A DNA stretch of 58,341 bases from Paenibacillus validus NBRC 15382 (GTDB lineage: Bacteria; Bacillota; Bacilli; Paenibacillales; NBRC-103111): assembly GCF_004000985.1 (NCBI RefSeq), contig NZ_BIMH01000035.1, positions 1-58,341 on the forward strand, in the 5' to 3' direction. Position 1 is the first letter of the stretch, and each line of letters begins with the position of its first letter. Shown here one piece after another: positions 19,194-28,052 of this stretch. The position numbers and the translations under genes are program-made. A model generated the notes under the pieces. That model was not told where the DNA came from, did no database searches, and was given only the letters and a program-made list of their open reading frames with translations.

Positions 19194-20355
19194 AAAAGAA
19201 TGTGTAGCCATGCTGCTTGCAGGAGGCGAAGGAAGACGGTTGGGCGTGCTGACGACACAGTTGGCCAAACCGGCGGTGCATTTCGGAGGCAAGTACCGCA
19301 TCATCGATTTCACGCTAAGCAACTGCACGAACTCGGGAATCGATACCGTGGGCGTGCTTACGCAATATCAACCGCTCGTACTGAATACGTACATCGGCAT
19401 CGGCACGCCGTGGGACTTGGACCGTAAGCACGGCGGGGTAACCGTCCTGCCTCCGTATATGGAGCAAAGCGGCGGGGATTGGTATAAAGGAACGGCCAAT
19501 GCCATCTACCGGAATATTCCGTTCATCGATCAATACGACCCGGAATATGTGCTCGTCATTTCCGGCGACCACATCTACAAGATGGATTACGACCTGATGC
19601 TCGACTTCCACAAGAGCAAGGACGCGGACGCAAGCATCGCCGTCATTGAAGTGAAATGGGAAGAAACGAGCCGGTTCGGCATCATGAGCACCGATGCGGA
19701 GCAGCGGATTACCGAATTCGCCGAGAAGCCGAAGGAAGCGAAGAGCAACCTGGCTTCGATGGGCATTTACATATTTAACTGGCAGGTGCTTAAGTCTTAC
19801 TTGATCAAAGACGAAGTGGATCCGGAGTCAAGCAAAGACTTCGGCAAAGATTTGATACCGGCGATGCTGCGGGATCAACAGAAGATGTTCGCTTACCCGT
19901 TCGACGGGTATTGGAAGGACGTCGGCACGATTCAAAGCTTGTGGGAAGCGAATATGGATTTGCTTGAGGATGAGCCCGAGTTTAATCTGAACGATCGCGA
20001 ATGGCGCTTCTACTCGGTCAATCCGTACCAGCCGGGACAGTACATCGCGCCGACCGCACAGGTCAGACGCTCGCTCGTCAACGAAGGCTGCGCGGTGTTC
20101 GGGGAAGTCGATCACTCTGTTTTGTTCTATGGCGTTCAGGTGGGCGAAGGCAGCCTTGTCCGCGATTCGGTTATTATGCCGAACGTGAAGATCGGCAGCA
20201 ATGTGAGTATCCACAAAGCGATTATTGGCGAAGGAACGGTCATCGAGGACGGTGCGGTCGTCGGCAGTCCGGAGGGGCAAGGCGACGAATCCATCGTATT
20301 AATCGGCAGCAACGAGTACATTGGCAAAAACACTTCGTTCTCGGTGAAAGGATGA
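19186..20355 (+). CDS. glgC: Glucose-1-phosphate adenylyltransferase, catalytic subunit
   Basis: The 389-residue enzyme makes ADP-glucose from ATP and glucose-1-phosphate, the committed step of glycogen synthesis. ATG 19186 overlaps the glgB stop by 8 nt and has GAAGGGG upstream. The nucleotide loop [10 protein letters not shown], the site around [11 protein letters not shown] and FAEKP are intact, and a left-handed beta-helix of hexapeptide repeats forms the C-terminus. In Bacillus, GlgC pairs with GlgD, which follows 7 nt downstream. Confidence 0.96.
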   Translation: MRKKECVAMLLAGGEGRRLGVLTTQLAKPAVHFGGKYRIIDFTLSNCTNSGIDTVGVLTQYQPLVLNTYIGIGTPWDLDRKHGGVTVLPPYMEQSGGDWYKGTANAIYRNIPFIDQYDPEYVLVISGDHIYKMDYDLMLDFHKSKDADASIAVIEVKWEETSRFGIMSTDAEQRITEFAEKPKEAKSNLASMGIYIFNWQVLKSYLIKDEVDPESSKDFGKDLIPAMLRDQQKMFAYPFDGYWKDVGTIQSLWEANMDLLEDEPEFNLNDREWRFYSVNPYQPGQYIAPTAQVRRSLVNEGCAVFGEVDHSVLFYGVQVGEGSLVRDSVIMPNVKIGSNVSIHKAIIGEGTVIEDGAVVGSPEGQGDESIVLIGSNEYIGKNTSFSVKG

Positions 20356-20362
20356 CGGGCGT

Positions 20363-21472
20363 ATGAAACGTTTGATGGGCGTAATCAACTTGGTGAACGA
20401 ACCGGATGAACTGGAGGAGCTGACTTACTCGCGCTGCGTCGCATCGGTACCGTTCGGCTCCCGCTATCGCATGATCGATTTTGCCTTGTCCAATATGGTC
20501 AATTCCGGCATAGGCAACGTTGCGGTGTTCACGCAGCACAAGTTCCGGTCGCTGATGGACCATCTCGGCTCCGGCAAGGAATGGGATTTGGACCGCAAAC
20601 GCGGCGGTTTGTTCATTCTCCCCGCGGTTTTGCACGAGACGACCGGTATGGCGCGCGGCGATTTGTTCCAATTTTACAACCATCGCGATTATTTCTACCG
20701 CGGACGCGAGGAATATGTGCTCATCACCCGCTCTCATATGGTGTGCAATATCGATTTTAACGAAGTGCTCGATTACCATTTGGAAAAAAATGCGGACATT
20801 ACCGTTGTCTATAAGAAAGCGGAAGAAACCGAATACGCCAAATTCCGCCGGATGGCCGTCAAGGATGACGGAAAAGTCACGCTGATGGAGGACCAGTCCG
20901 GGCGGCTGCGCACCGACAACATCTCCATGGAGATGTACATCATGAGCAAGGAGCTGCTGCTCGATATGGTGGAATCTTGCCTGGCGCAAGGCTACGATCA
21001 TCTCGTGCGCGACGGCATTATGAAAAATATCGATAAACTAAGCGTTTACGCGTATCACCATCAAGGGTATACAGGTATTGTGAATACGATCCAAAGCTAT
21101 TACAAGCACAGCATGCAGCTGCTCAACCCGAAGGTGTGGCGAGAGTTGTTCTTCCAGCGCAATCTCATTTATACGAAGGTGAAGGACGAACCGCCGGCAC
21201 GGTATGCCGAGAACGCCCACGCCCGTAACGCTTTGATCGCTAACGGATGCATGATCGAAGGGAAGGTAGAGAACAGTATCTTGTTCCGCGGGGTGAAGAT
21301 TCGCAAAGGCGCCTACGTGAAAAACAGTATTATCCTGCAAAACTGCGAAATTGAAGAGAACGTCATCATCGAGAACGCTATCCTCGACAAGGACGTGTTC
21401 ATCAATCGCGGCCGCGTGCTTACCGGAGACAAACAAGCACCGTTTATCGCTTCCAAAACCAAAGTGATTTAA
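20363..21472 (+). CDS. glgD: Glucose-1-phosphate adenylyltransferase, GlgD subunit
   Basis: The 369-residue paralogue of GlgC lacks the GGxGxR nucleotide loop (it begins MKRLMGVINLVNEPDELEEL), which fits a regulatory, non-catalytic partner. It keeps GSRYRMIDFALSNMVNSGI and the hexapeptide-repeat C-terminus (VENSILFRGVKI). In B. subtilis and Geobacillus, GlgD raises GlgC activity in a heteromer. It starts at ATG 20363 with no gap from glgC. Confidence 0.94.
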   Translation: MKRLMGVINLVNEPDELEELTYSRCVASVPFGSRYRMIDFALSNMVNSGIGNVAVFTQHKFRSLMDHLGSGKEWDLDRKRGGLFILPAVLHETTGMARGDLFQFYNHRDYFYRGREEYVLITRSHMVCNIDFNEVLDYHLEKNADITVVYKKAEETEYAKFRRMAVKDDGKVTLMEDQSGRLRTDNISMEMYIMSKELLLDMVESCLAQGYDHLVRDGIMKNIDKLSVYAYHHQGYTGIVNTIQSYYKHSMQLLNPKVWRELFFQRNLIYTKVKDEPPARYAENAHARNALIANGCMIEGKVENSILFRGVKIRKGAYVKNSIILQNCEIEENVIIENAILDKDVFINRGRVLTGDKQAPFIASKTKVI

Positions 21473-21479
21473 TAAATCG

Positions 21480-21520
21480 GCGCGTCCGGCCTTTGCAACC
21501 GAGCGCACGGCCGGATGCGC
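21480..21520 (+). other. Strong hairpin in the glgD-glgA gap
   Basis: A 12-bp stem (21480-21491 with 21509-21520, one G-T pair), 17-nt loop, no following T-run. It sits just before the glgA ribosome site (AAAGGAG) inside the operon. Confidence 0.75.
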
Positions 21521-21546
21521 TCTATATAAAGGAGTGGTAGGAAGCC

Positions 21547-22986
21547 ATGAAAGTGTTATTTGCAGCCTCTGAAGCCGTCCCCTTTGTCAAAACGGGAGGA
21601 CTCGCCGACGTGATCGGCTCGCTCCCCAAAGCGCTCGTCAAGCAGGGTGCGGATGTTCGCGTCATTTTACCCAAATACGAAGACATTCCGGCCAAGTACG
21701 TCGAACGGATGGAGCAAGTGGCCTCCTTCGACCTTCAGATGGGGTGGAGAAAGCAGTACTGCGGCATCTTGAAGCTGGTGCACGAGGGTATCGTCTTTTA
21801 TTTTGTCGATAACGAATATTACTATCGCCGCAGAGGCTGCTACGGTTACGGGGACGACGCCGAACGTTACGCGTTCTTCTGTCGCGCTGTTCTGGACGCG
21901 ATGCCGCACATCGGCTTCATACCGGATTTGATCCATTGCCACGACTGGCAGACCGGCATGATTCCGGTCTTGTATCGGGCTCATTTCAGCTACCAGCCCC
22001 CGTACGCGCACATCAAAACGATCATTACGATTCACAACCTCAAGTATCAGGGCGTCTTCGACAAGGAGGCGTTCAAGGACTACTTCGCGCTCGGCGACGA
22101 GCATCTGCACGGTTATGCGCTGGAGCTGCACGGCGGAGCCAGCTTTCTGAAGGGCGGGCTGCTTTACTCCGATTATATGACAACAGTAAGCCCGACCTAC
22201 GCGGAGGAGATTCAAACGCCTTATTACGGCGAATGTCTCGACGGTCTGCTGCGCAGCCAAAATCACCGGTTGCAAGGCATTATCAACGGGCTGGATTACG
22301 AAGAGTTCGATCCGATGGCCGATCCAAACCTCGAGGTCCGATACCGCGACTCCTACCCGAAAAAACAGCAAAACAAGCTGAAGCTGCAGGAACGGCTTGG
22401 CCTGCCCGTCAACAAAGAGGTGCCGTTAATCGCGCTCGTTACGCGCTTGGTCGATCAGAAGGGGCTCTCTTTGATCGACCGCGTCATCGCGGAACTGATG
22501 CAGCTTGACGCGCAATGGGTCATCGTCGGAACGGGCGAACCGCGCTTCGAGGAGCTGTTCCGGTGGGCGGCTGCCGCAAATCCGGACAAGCTGTCGGCGC
22601 AAATATTGTTCGACGAGTCGCTTGCACGGCAAGTGTATGCGGCCTCCGATATGTTCCTGATGCCTTCGTTATTCGAGCCCTGCGGCATCGGCCAGCTGAT
22701 CGCGATGCGTTACCGCAGCGTGCCGATCGTACGGGAGACGGGCGGCTTGAAGGATACGGTGAGCCCGTATAACGAAGAGACCGGACAAGGCACGGGCTTC
22801 ACGTTCACCAACTACAACGCGCATGACATGCTGTATACGATCGACCGTGCGGTCAGGTTGTATCGGCAGCCGGACGTGTGGGCGAATTTGCTGGCGAATA
22901 TAAAGAAGAAAGATTTCAGCTGGCGCAAGTCGGCCCAGCAATATATCGATTTGTACGAATCGTTAATTCCATCCGTGAAAGTGTAA
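21547..22986 (+). CDS. glgA: Glycogen synthase (ADP-glucose)
   Basis: The 479-residue GT5 enzyme extends alpha-1,4-glucan with ADP-glucose. The N-terminal ADP-glucose loop KTGGLADVIGSLPKAL, HCHDWQTG, and the C-terminal EPCGIGQLIAMRYR are intact. Length matches the bacterial family. AAAGGAG precedes ATG 21547. A terminator follows, closing glgBCDA; no glgP is present. Confidence 0.96.
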   Translation: MKVLFAASEAVPFVKTGGLADVIGSLPKALVKQGADVRVILPKYEDIPAKYVERMEQVASFDLQMGWRKQYCGILKLVHEGIVFYFVDNEYYYRRRGCYGYGDDAERYAFFCRAVLDAMPHIGFIPDLIHCHDWQTGMIPVLYRAHFSYQPPYAHIKTIITIHNLKYQGVFDKEAFKDYFALGDEHLHGYALELHGGASFLKGGLLYSDYMTTVSPTYAEEIQTPYYGECLDGLLRSQNHRLQGIINGLDYEEFDPMADPNLEVRYRDSYPKKQQNKLKLQERLGLPVNKEVPLIALVTRLVDQKGLSLIDRVIAELMQLDAQWVIVGTGEPRFEELFRWAAAANPDKLSAQILFDESLARQVYAASDMFLMPSLFEPCGIGQLIAMRYRSVPIVRETGGLKDTVSPYNEETGQGTGFTFTNYNAHDMLYTIDRAVRLYRQPDVWANLLANIKKKDFSWRKSAQQYIDLYESLIPSVKV

Positions 22987-23008
22987 TCCCTCGATCAACG
23001 ATCAACGA

Positions 23009-23036
23009 CCAATGTCCGCATGGACATTGGTTTTTT
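23009..23036 (+). terminator. Terminator of the glgBCDA operon
   Basis: A 9-bp perfect stem (23009-23017 with 23022-23030) with 4-nt loop and six T. Confidence 0.92.
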
Positions 23037-23044
23037 GTGCATGG

Positions 23045-24751
23045 ATGAAGGAGCTGGACCGCATTGTGTCGAATAATATCAAGACTACATTTCAAGTCGA
23101 GGGTGCGTGGGCGAGGGTGCGGTTGAACATCGTAAAGTTCTCGGATGAAGACGAGCGACGAAGACTTCAGGAGCTGTATGCTTTAGATATCGTGGATACG
23201 CCCGGCGAGCCGGCCTTCGATCGGATTACTCGATTGGTTGCGGACGTGTTCCAGGTGCCGACCTGTTTAATTACGCTGGTTACCGAAGACCGGCAATGGT
23301 TCAAGTCGTGCTTCGGGCTTCAGGAAGAATTAGAGCGTTCCCGCTCGACGGAGCGGGAAGCCGCCATCTGTCAATATGTGGTCGCGGAACGGGAACCGGT
23401 CGTTGTGACGGATGCCCGTCTGGACGAGCGGTTCGCGGACAACCGGTTCGTACGCCAAGAGAACGGGATCCGCTTCTATGCCGGGGTCCCGATCCAGACA
23501 TCGAAGGGGAACATTCTCGGCTCACTGTGCATCATCGATACGGAGCCGCGAACGATCGGAGAGCGCGAATTGGCCCGGCTTGTCGAGTTTGGCCGTTGGG
23601 TCGTGACCGAAATCGAGCTTCGCCGGGACTTGCGGGAAAAGGAATTACTAGCCGAACGACTGCAGCAGGTGATCGCGAAGAGCGAGTCTCAAGCGGTATT
23701 GATCCGACAAGCGTTTGAGTCGGGCTTGGAGGGAAGGCTGCTGTGCGACGGGAGCGGCCGTATCGTACTGCATAACGAAAAGCTGGTGGAATGGTTTCGC
23801 GTTCAACCGGCCCATTATCCGGATGTCAGAGCTTTCGCCGAGCACCTGCTGCAAAGCGGCGAGGCTCGTTCCCCCCAGCTGCTTGAACGTCTTGAGCAAC
23901 TGTTAAACGGACATGTGGAGCTGTTCGCCGAACGTCTTGATTACCGGTTGAAGGACGGCGAGCGCCGTGTCTATGAGGTGACGGGATATGTCATCGGCTT
24001 AACGGAAACCTCGCCGCAGCACTATTACATCGGCATTCGCGATCGGACGGACGAGGAGAAAATCGATCGGATGAAAAGCGAGTTTATGAGCGTCGTTTCG
24101 CACGAACTGCGGACACCGTTGACTAGCATCATGGGTTTCGCGGAAATCATCAAGGAACGGAATCCGGAGGCGGACAAGAGGCATAGCTATTTGCAAACGA
24201 TACACCGGGAAGCGAAGCGGCTTACGTTATTGTTGAACGATCTGCTGGATCTGCAGCGGATGGAGGCGGGGCAGCAAAGTTATTCGTTCTCGCCAACGGA
24301 CATGCGCAGCCTTGCGGCCGAGGCCGTCGAAGGCTGGAAGGAGCATGCGACGCACCGCATCCTGCTGCAAGCCGGCCCGAACCCGTTGCTTGTCTATGCG
24401 GATCCGGAACGGATGAAGCAGGCGCTTGTTCATTTGATCAGCAATGCGGTGAAATACTCGCCGGAGTCGGATCGGGTCGAAGTGAAGCTGATGGAAGAGG
24501 ATGGAAGGATTCACGTTACGGTTCGCGATTACGGGCTGGGTATTCCGGAGCGGGCAAGGGAGAAGCTTTTCACTAAATTTTACCGCGTCGACAATTCGGA
24601 TCGCCGTAAAATGGGGGGGACCGGACTCGGTCTTGCCGTTGTGAAACAAATCGTCACCGCGCACGGCGGCTCCATTCATTATGTATCGGAGGTTGGTCAA
24701 GGCTCTTCATTCACGCTTGCGATGGAGAAGTATGCAATACCCTCCCCCTGA
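23045..24751 (+). CDS. GAF-domain sensor histidine kinase
   Basis: About 568 residues. A GAF domain (from about DERRRLQELYALDIVDTPGE, with CLITLVTEDRQWFKS) is followed by a PAS-like region, HisKA with SHELRTPLTSIMGFAEI, and HATPase_c (N-box LVHLISNAVKYSPE, DYGLGIP, GTGLGLAVVKQI). No membrane segment is seen. Upstream in-frame codons lie in the glgA terminator; starts ATG 23045 (no good site), GTG 23066 (AAGGAG 12 nt before) or TTG 23123 are all possible. It is an orphan with no regulator gene beside it. Confidence 0.9.
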   Translation: MKELDRIVSNNIKTTFQVEGAWARVRLNIVKFSDEDERRRLQELYALDIVDTPGEPAFDRITRLVADVFQVPTCLITLVTEDRQWFKSCFGLQEELERSRSTEREAAICQYVVAEREPVVVTDARLDERFADNRFVRQENGIRFYAGVPIQTSKGNILGSLCIIDTEPRTIGERELARLVEFGRWVVTEIELRRDLREKELLAERLQQVIAKSESQAVLIRQAFESGLEGRLLCDGSGRIVLHNEKLVEWFRVQPAHYPDVRAFAEHLLQSGEARSPQLLERLEQLLNGHVELFAERLDYRLKDGERRVYEVTGYVIGLTETSPQHYYIGIRDRTDEEKIDRMKSEFMSVVSHELRTPLTSIMGFAEIIKERNPEADKRHSYLQTIHREAKRLTLLLNDLLDLQRMEAGQQSYSFSPTDMRSLAAEAVEGWKEHATHRILLQAGPNPLLVYADPERMKQALVHLISNAVKYSPESDRVEVKLMEEDGRIHVTVRDYGLGIPERAREKLFTKFYRVDNSDRRKMGGTGLGLAVVKQIVTAHGGSIHYVSEVGQGSSFTLAMEKYAIPSP

Positions 24752-24850
24752 ATTTCAGCAAACCGTCCGAAAGACGGCTGCCGGGAGGGTGTGCAGGAAT
24801 TCAGGACCATCTATAAATCGGTGGGTTCATCCGGTTTGGAGGCGCTGCAT

Positions 24851-25060
24851 CTATGCTTCGTCGTAGTACATCACTTCTTGGTTGAATGTGCGATTGATGG
24901 TTAGGAACGTATGCATCAGTTCGAATAACTCCGATTGGCTCAGCTCCAGCGCCTTCGGCGACGCCGCAGCCGCTTCCTCCCTGATGCGTAAGCGGACGGC
25001 CTTGTCTCCGGAGTTGATTTGAATTTCCAATTGCTGCATTTTTAATACGCTTTCCCACAT
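24851..25060 (-). CDS. Small acidic protein of unknown function (69 aa)
   Basis: Minus-strand ATG 25060 lies 9 nt after AGGTGAT. The product is amphipathic and helical (LQEI-like start KMQQLEIQINSG, then SQSELFELMHTFLTINRT) and ends in acidic MYYDEA. No known domain, signal or cysteine. It sits between the histidine kinase and the csoR-like gene, transcribed away from csoR; their start regions face each other across 169 nt. Confidence 0.65.
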   Translation of the reverse strand: MWESVLKMQQLEIQINSGDKAVRLRIREEAAAASPKALELSQSELFELMHTFLTINRTFNQEVMYYDEA

Positions 25061-25155
25061 AACGGTATCACCTGTCCCTTATTGTTATTCGGTCGTCCTG
25101 TTTACGGACGCGAGATTAAGTATATGCGAGGATCGGATTGAATATGACAACTCTT

Positions 25156-25206
25156 TCCCGTATCACGGGAGGGACGCTTCAAATTCGATTCGGGAGCGGT
25201 TATAAT
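25156..25206 (+). promoter_or_regulatory. Putative promoter and operator of the csoR-like gene
   Basis: TTCAAA (25178-25183), a 17-nt spacer and TATAAT (25201-25206). Just upstream is a 6-bp inverted repeat TCCCGT-ATC-ACGGGA (25156-25170), GC-rich like CsoR-type operators; autoregulation through it is inference. Confidence 0.55.
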
Positions 25207-25229
25207 GAAGGTTGATAGGAGGAATGGCC

Positions 25230-25568
25230 ATGGAGACGCAAGACCAGAACGGATGTCATACGGAGAACGGGAGCGCCGATGCCGGAAGCGAACGCAAGAG
25301 CCACCACTCCGATAAAATGAAAAGCAACCTCGTCACCCGGCTCAACCGGATCGAAGGCCAAATTCGCGGCGTTCGCGGGATGATCGAGAAAGATACATAC
25401 TGCGACGACGTGTTGAACCAGATCGCGGCCATTCAATCGGCGTTGAACGGCGTAGGAAAGTTGCTCCTGGAAGGGCATATGAAAAGCTGCGTAGTCGAAC
25501 GGATTCAGTCGGGCGACCGGGAGGTCATCGACGAAATTCTCGTCACGATGAACAAGCTGCTGAAGTAG
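25230..25568 (+). CDS. CsoR/FrmR-family metal- or thiol-sensing repressor
   Basis: The 112-residue protein starts at ATG 25230, 7 nt after AGGAGG. After a hydrophilic N-terminus with several His (HHSDK) comes the four-helix domain: LVTRLNRIEGQIRGVRGMIE, with the Cys-His-Cys ligand set in TYCDDV, GHMKSC. That set is typical of copper-sensing CsoR, but sulfide sensors share the cysteines. No copper pump gene is adjacent, so the target is elsewhere or the repressor has another ligand. Confidence 0.88.
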   Translation: METQDQNGCHTENGSADAGSERKSHHSDKMKSNLVTRLNRIEGQIRGVRGMIEKDTYCDDVLNQIAAIQSALNGVGKLLLEGHMKSCVVERIQSGDREVIDEILVTMNKLLK

Positions 25569-25601
25569 CTGCGCCGGGTTGACGACAATCGAAATTCTTA
25601 G

Positions 25602-25631
25602 AAGTCCGCATGGGTTGCCGCGGGCTTTTTT
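25602..25631 (+). terminator. Terminator of the csoR-like gene
   Basis: An 8-bp stem (25602-25609 with 25620-25627, one G-T pair) runs into six T. Confidence 0.8.
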
Positions 25632-25773
25632 GATTTGCAGCGCAAGAGGTGCTCCTGGTTCAGTCGCGGCTGTCATAGCAAGAGAGGGGATAATGGGCGC
25701 CTCCACCAATCATGCAACCTTGACCTTGCTTGTGGCAAATAATTGAACATTCAATAGTTTAGCATTAAACAAC

Positions 25774-25827
25774 TTGCCAGCCCCAGTATTCTATGATATT
25801 TTATTTTGAGAATAATTATCATTATCA
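25774..25827 (+). promoter_or_regulatory. Promoter and Fur box of efeOBU
   Basis: TTGCCA (25774-25779), 17-nt spacer, TATTTT (25797-25802). A Fur box, TGAGAATAATTATCA (25807-25821, one mismatch from the 7-1-7 palindrome) with an extra half-site to 25827, covers the start of transcription. Iron repression by Fur is inferred from this. Confidence 0.85.
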
Positions 25828-25849
25828 TATGTGGGGGGGTTATGAGGTT

Positions 25850-26710
25850 ATGAATCATAAAGGCTGTATACTTTCATCCGTTTTACTAGGGTCAGCGCTT
25901 CTGTTCGGCGGGTGCGCTGCCCAAACAACGCCTGCGGCGACGCAAGGGACGGAAGCGAAGAAGCCCGCCGATGCCGCAGACAACGCCGCACTGAAGCAAG
26001 CCGCCGAAACTTACCGCAAATACGTCATTGAGCAGTGCGACTTATTCGTGAAATCTACGGGCGAATTCGCAGCCGCTGTCAAAGCGGGCGACGTGGCCAA
26101 GAGCCAGACGCTCTACGCGCCTACCCGCATGTTCTACGAGCGGATCGAACCGATCGCGGAATCGCTCGGGGAGCTGGATCCTAACTTGGATGCACGCGAA
26201 GGGGACGTCGACGAGAAGGAATGGAGAGGGTTCCATCGGATCGAAAAAGCGTTATGGACAGACAAGACGACCAAGGGACAGGAGATCTACGCCGACCAAT
26301 TGCTGAGCGACAGCAAGCTGCTGCGGGCTAAAGTGGAGAATGTGGAGATTGATACGTCAATGCTCGTAACCGGTGCGGTCGAGCTCTTGAATGAAGTGTC
26401 CTCCTCTAAAGTGACGGGCGAGGAAGAGCGGTATTCGCACACGGACTTATACGATTTTGCCGCGAACGTTGAGGGGGCGAATAAAATTTTTGACATCCTT
26501 AAGCCGGAAGTGGAGAAAAAGGATGGCGTACTTGCAAAGCAAATCGCCGACCGGTTCAACGATTTAAGCACCGCGTTGGCACCTTATAAAAAAGGCGACG
26601 GGTATGTGCTGTATACGGAATTGACGCCGGATCAGACAAAAAAGCTTAGCCAGGCACTCGATGCGCTCGCCGAGCCGCTGTCCCAGATGGGCAAAGTACT
26701 GGAGGGCTAA
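25850..26710 (+). CDS. efeO: EfeO-type iron-binding lipoprotein (M75/imelysin-like)
   Basis: The 286-residue lipoprotein starts at ATG 25850; lipobox FGGC puts the lipidated cysteine at residue 22. The M75 domain fills the rest, with the metal motif GFHRIEKALW (GxHxxE). There is no cupredoxin domain. With EfeB and EfeU it forms the elemental iron uptake system, holding iron at the membrane for transfer to the EfeU permease. It is first in the three-gene operon behind the Fur box. Confidence 0.92.
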   Translation: MNHKGCILSSVLLGSALLFGGCAAQTTPAATQGTEAKKPADAADNAALKQAAETYRKYVIEQCDLFVKSTGEFAAAVKAGDVAKSQTLYAPTRMFYERIEPIAESLGELDPNLDAREGDVDEKEWRGFHRIEKALWTDKTTKGQEIYADQLLSDSKLLRAKVENVEIDTSMLVTGAVELLNEVSSSKVTGEEERYSHTDLYDFAANVEGANKIFDILKPEVEKKDGVLAKQIADRFNDLSTALAPYKKGDGYVLYTELTPDQTKKLSQALDALAEPLSQMGKVLEG

Positions 26711-26713
26711 GAC

Positions 26714-28024
26714 GTGAAGCTTAACGGAAATCAACAACCGTTGCCGCCTGCGAACGAAGGGCGAGGCCCCGGCCAGTCGGGGAAGTCGGTTGTCAGCCGC
26801 AGGGAATTGTTGAAAATGGCCGGTGTCGGCGGGCTCGGGTTACTGGTCGGCTCGGCTGGCGTCGGCAGCGTGCTTGCGGAGTCCGGTATGTGGAGGGGAC
26901 GCACCGCACCCCGTTCGAACGAGCAAATTCCGTTTCACGGAGATGTTCAAGCCGGGATTGTAACCCCTTCGCAAAACTTTGTTTGCTTCGCCGCCTTCGA
27001 TCTGATCACGACACGGGCGGAGGATCTTCCGGTGTTGCTCCGGAAATGGACGGACGCCGCCGCCCGTATGACCGAAGGCCGTCCTGTCGGCGACGAGAAC
27101 AGCAATCCCAACCTGCCGCCGGCGGATACGGGAGAGGCATTTGGGCTCAGCCCGTCGAAGCTGACGTTCACGTTCGGCGTAGGCCCTGCGCTGTTCGACA
27201 GCCGATTCGGGCTGGCGGCCAAACGGCCCTCGGCCTTAGGCGAGTTGCCGCGATTTCCCGGCGATCAGCTGCGCGCCGAATGGTGCGGAGGGGACATCGG
27301 GGTGCAGGTATGCGCGGACGATCTCCAGGTTGCCTTCCATGCAGTGCGCAACTTGGCGCGAATTGCTCGCGGCACTGCCGTTCTGCGCTGGACACAGGAA
27401 GGCTTTCAACGCACGGCTGCCGCTTCGGGCAGCGGCGATACGCCTCGTAATTTACTCGGCTTCAAGGATGGAACGGCCAACCCCGATACGAAGGACGCGA
27501 AGCTGATGAATCAGGTTGTCTGGGTGCAGCCTTCGGATGAACAGGGGTGGATGCGAGGCGGCAGTTATATGGTAGTGCGGCGCATCCGGATACGGGTCGA
27601 GGTGTGGGACCGTACGCATTTGAACGAGCAAGAGGCGACGTTCGGCCGTCATCGCGATAGCGGTGCGCCCTTAGGGGCGAAGAGTGAATTCGATCCGGTG
27701 CAGCTTGACGCGAAGACGGCTGCCGGCGACCCGGTGATCCCGGTCAACGCTCACGTGAGGATTGCGCGCGGAGACGGCTCAATGCAAATCTTGCGGCGCT
27801 CCTACTCGTATTCAAGCGGAATAGATAGGCAGACCGGACAGTTGGATGCCGGACTTCTGTTTATTAGCTATCAGAGGGATCCTTTCAAACAATTTGTTCC
27901 GATGCAGCAGCGACTGGCAAAGATGGACGCCCTGAACGAATACATATCGCATGTGGGAAGCGCGGTATTTGCCTGTTTCCCGGGCGTGCAGCCGGGCGGT
28001 TATATCGGCGAAGGGTTATTTTAG
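26714..28024 (+). CDS. efeB: EfeB Dyp-type heme peroxidase (Tat substrate)
   Basis: The 436-residue protein starts at GTG 26714 behind GGAGGG. The Tat signal is SRRELLKMAG (twin Arg 29-30) followed by a hydrophobic stretch. Dyp motifs are GFKDGTANP (distal Asp) and FGRHRDSGAPLG with the proximal heme His region. EfeB is exported folded with heme and oxidises Fe(II) for the EfeU permease. It is 3 nt from efeO. Confidence 0.94.
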   Translation: MKLNGNQQPLPPANEGRGPGQSGKSVVSRRELLKMAGVGGLGLLVGSAGVGSVLAESGMWRGRTAPRSNEQIPFHGDVQAGIVTPSQNFVCFAAFDLITTRAEDLPVLLRKWTDAAARMTEGRPVGDENSNPNLPPADTGEAFGLSPSKLTFTFGVGPALFDSRFGLAAKRPSALGELPRFPGDQLRAEWCGGDIGVQVCADDLQVAFHAVRNLARIARGTAVLRWTQEGFQRTAAASGSGDTPRNLLGFKDGTANPDTKDAKLMNQVVWVQPSDEQGWMRGGSYMVVRRIRIRVEVWDRTHLNEQEATFGRHRDSGAPLGAKSEFDPVQLDAKTAAGDPVIPVNAHVRIARGDGSMQILRRSYSYSSGIDRQTGQLDAGLLFISYQRDPFKQFVPMQQRLAKMDALNEYISHVGSAVFACFPGVQPGGYIGEGLF

Positions 28025-28052
28025 TGGAGAAAAGACATTCGAGGTGATCCGT

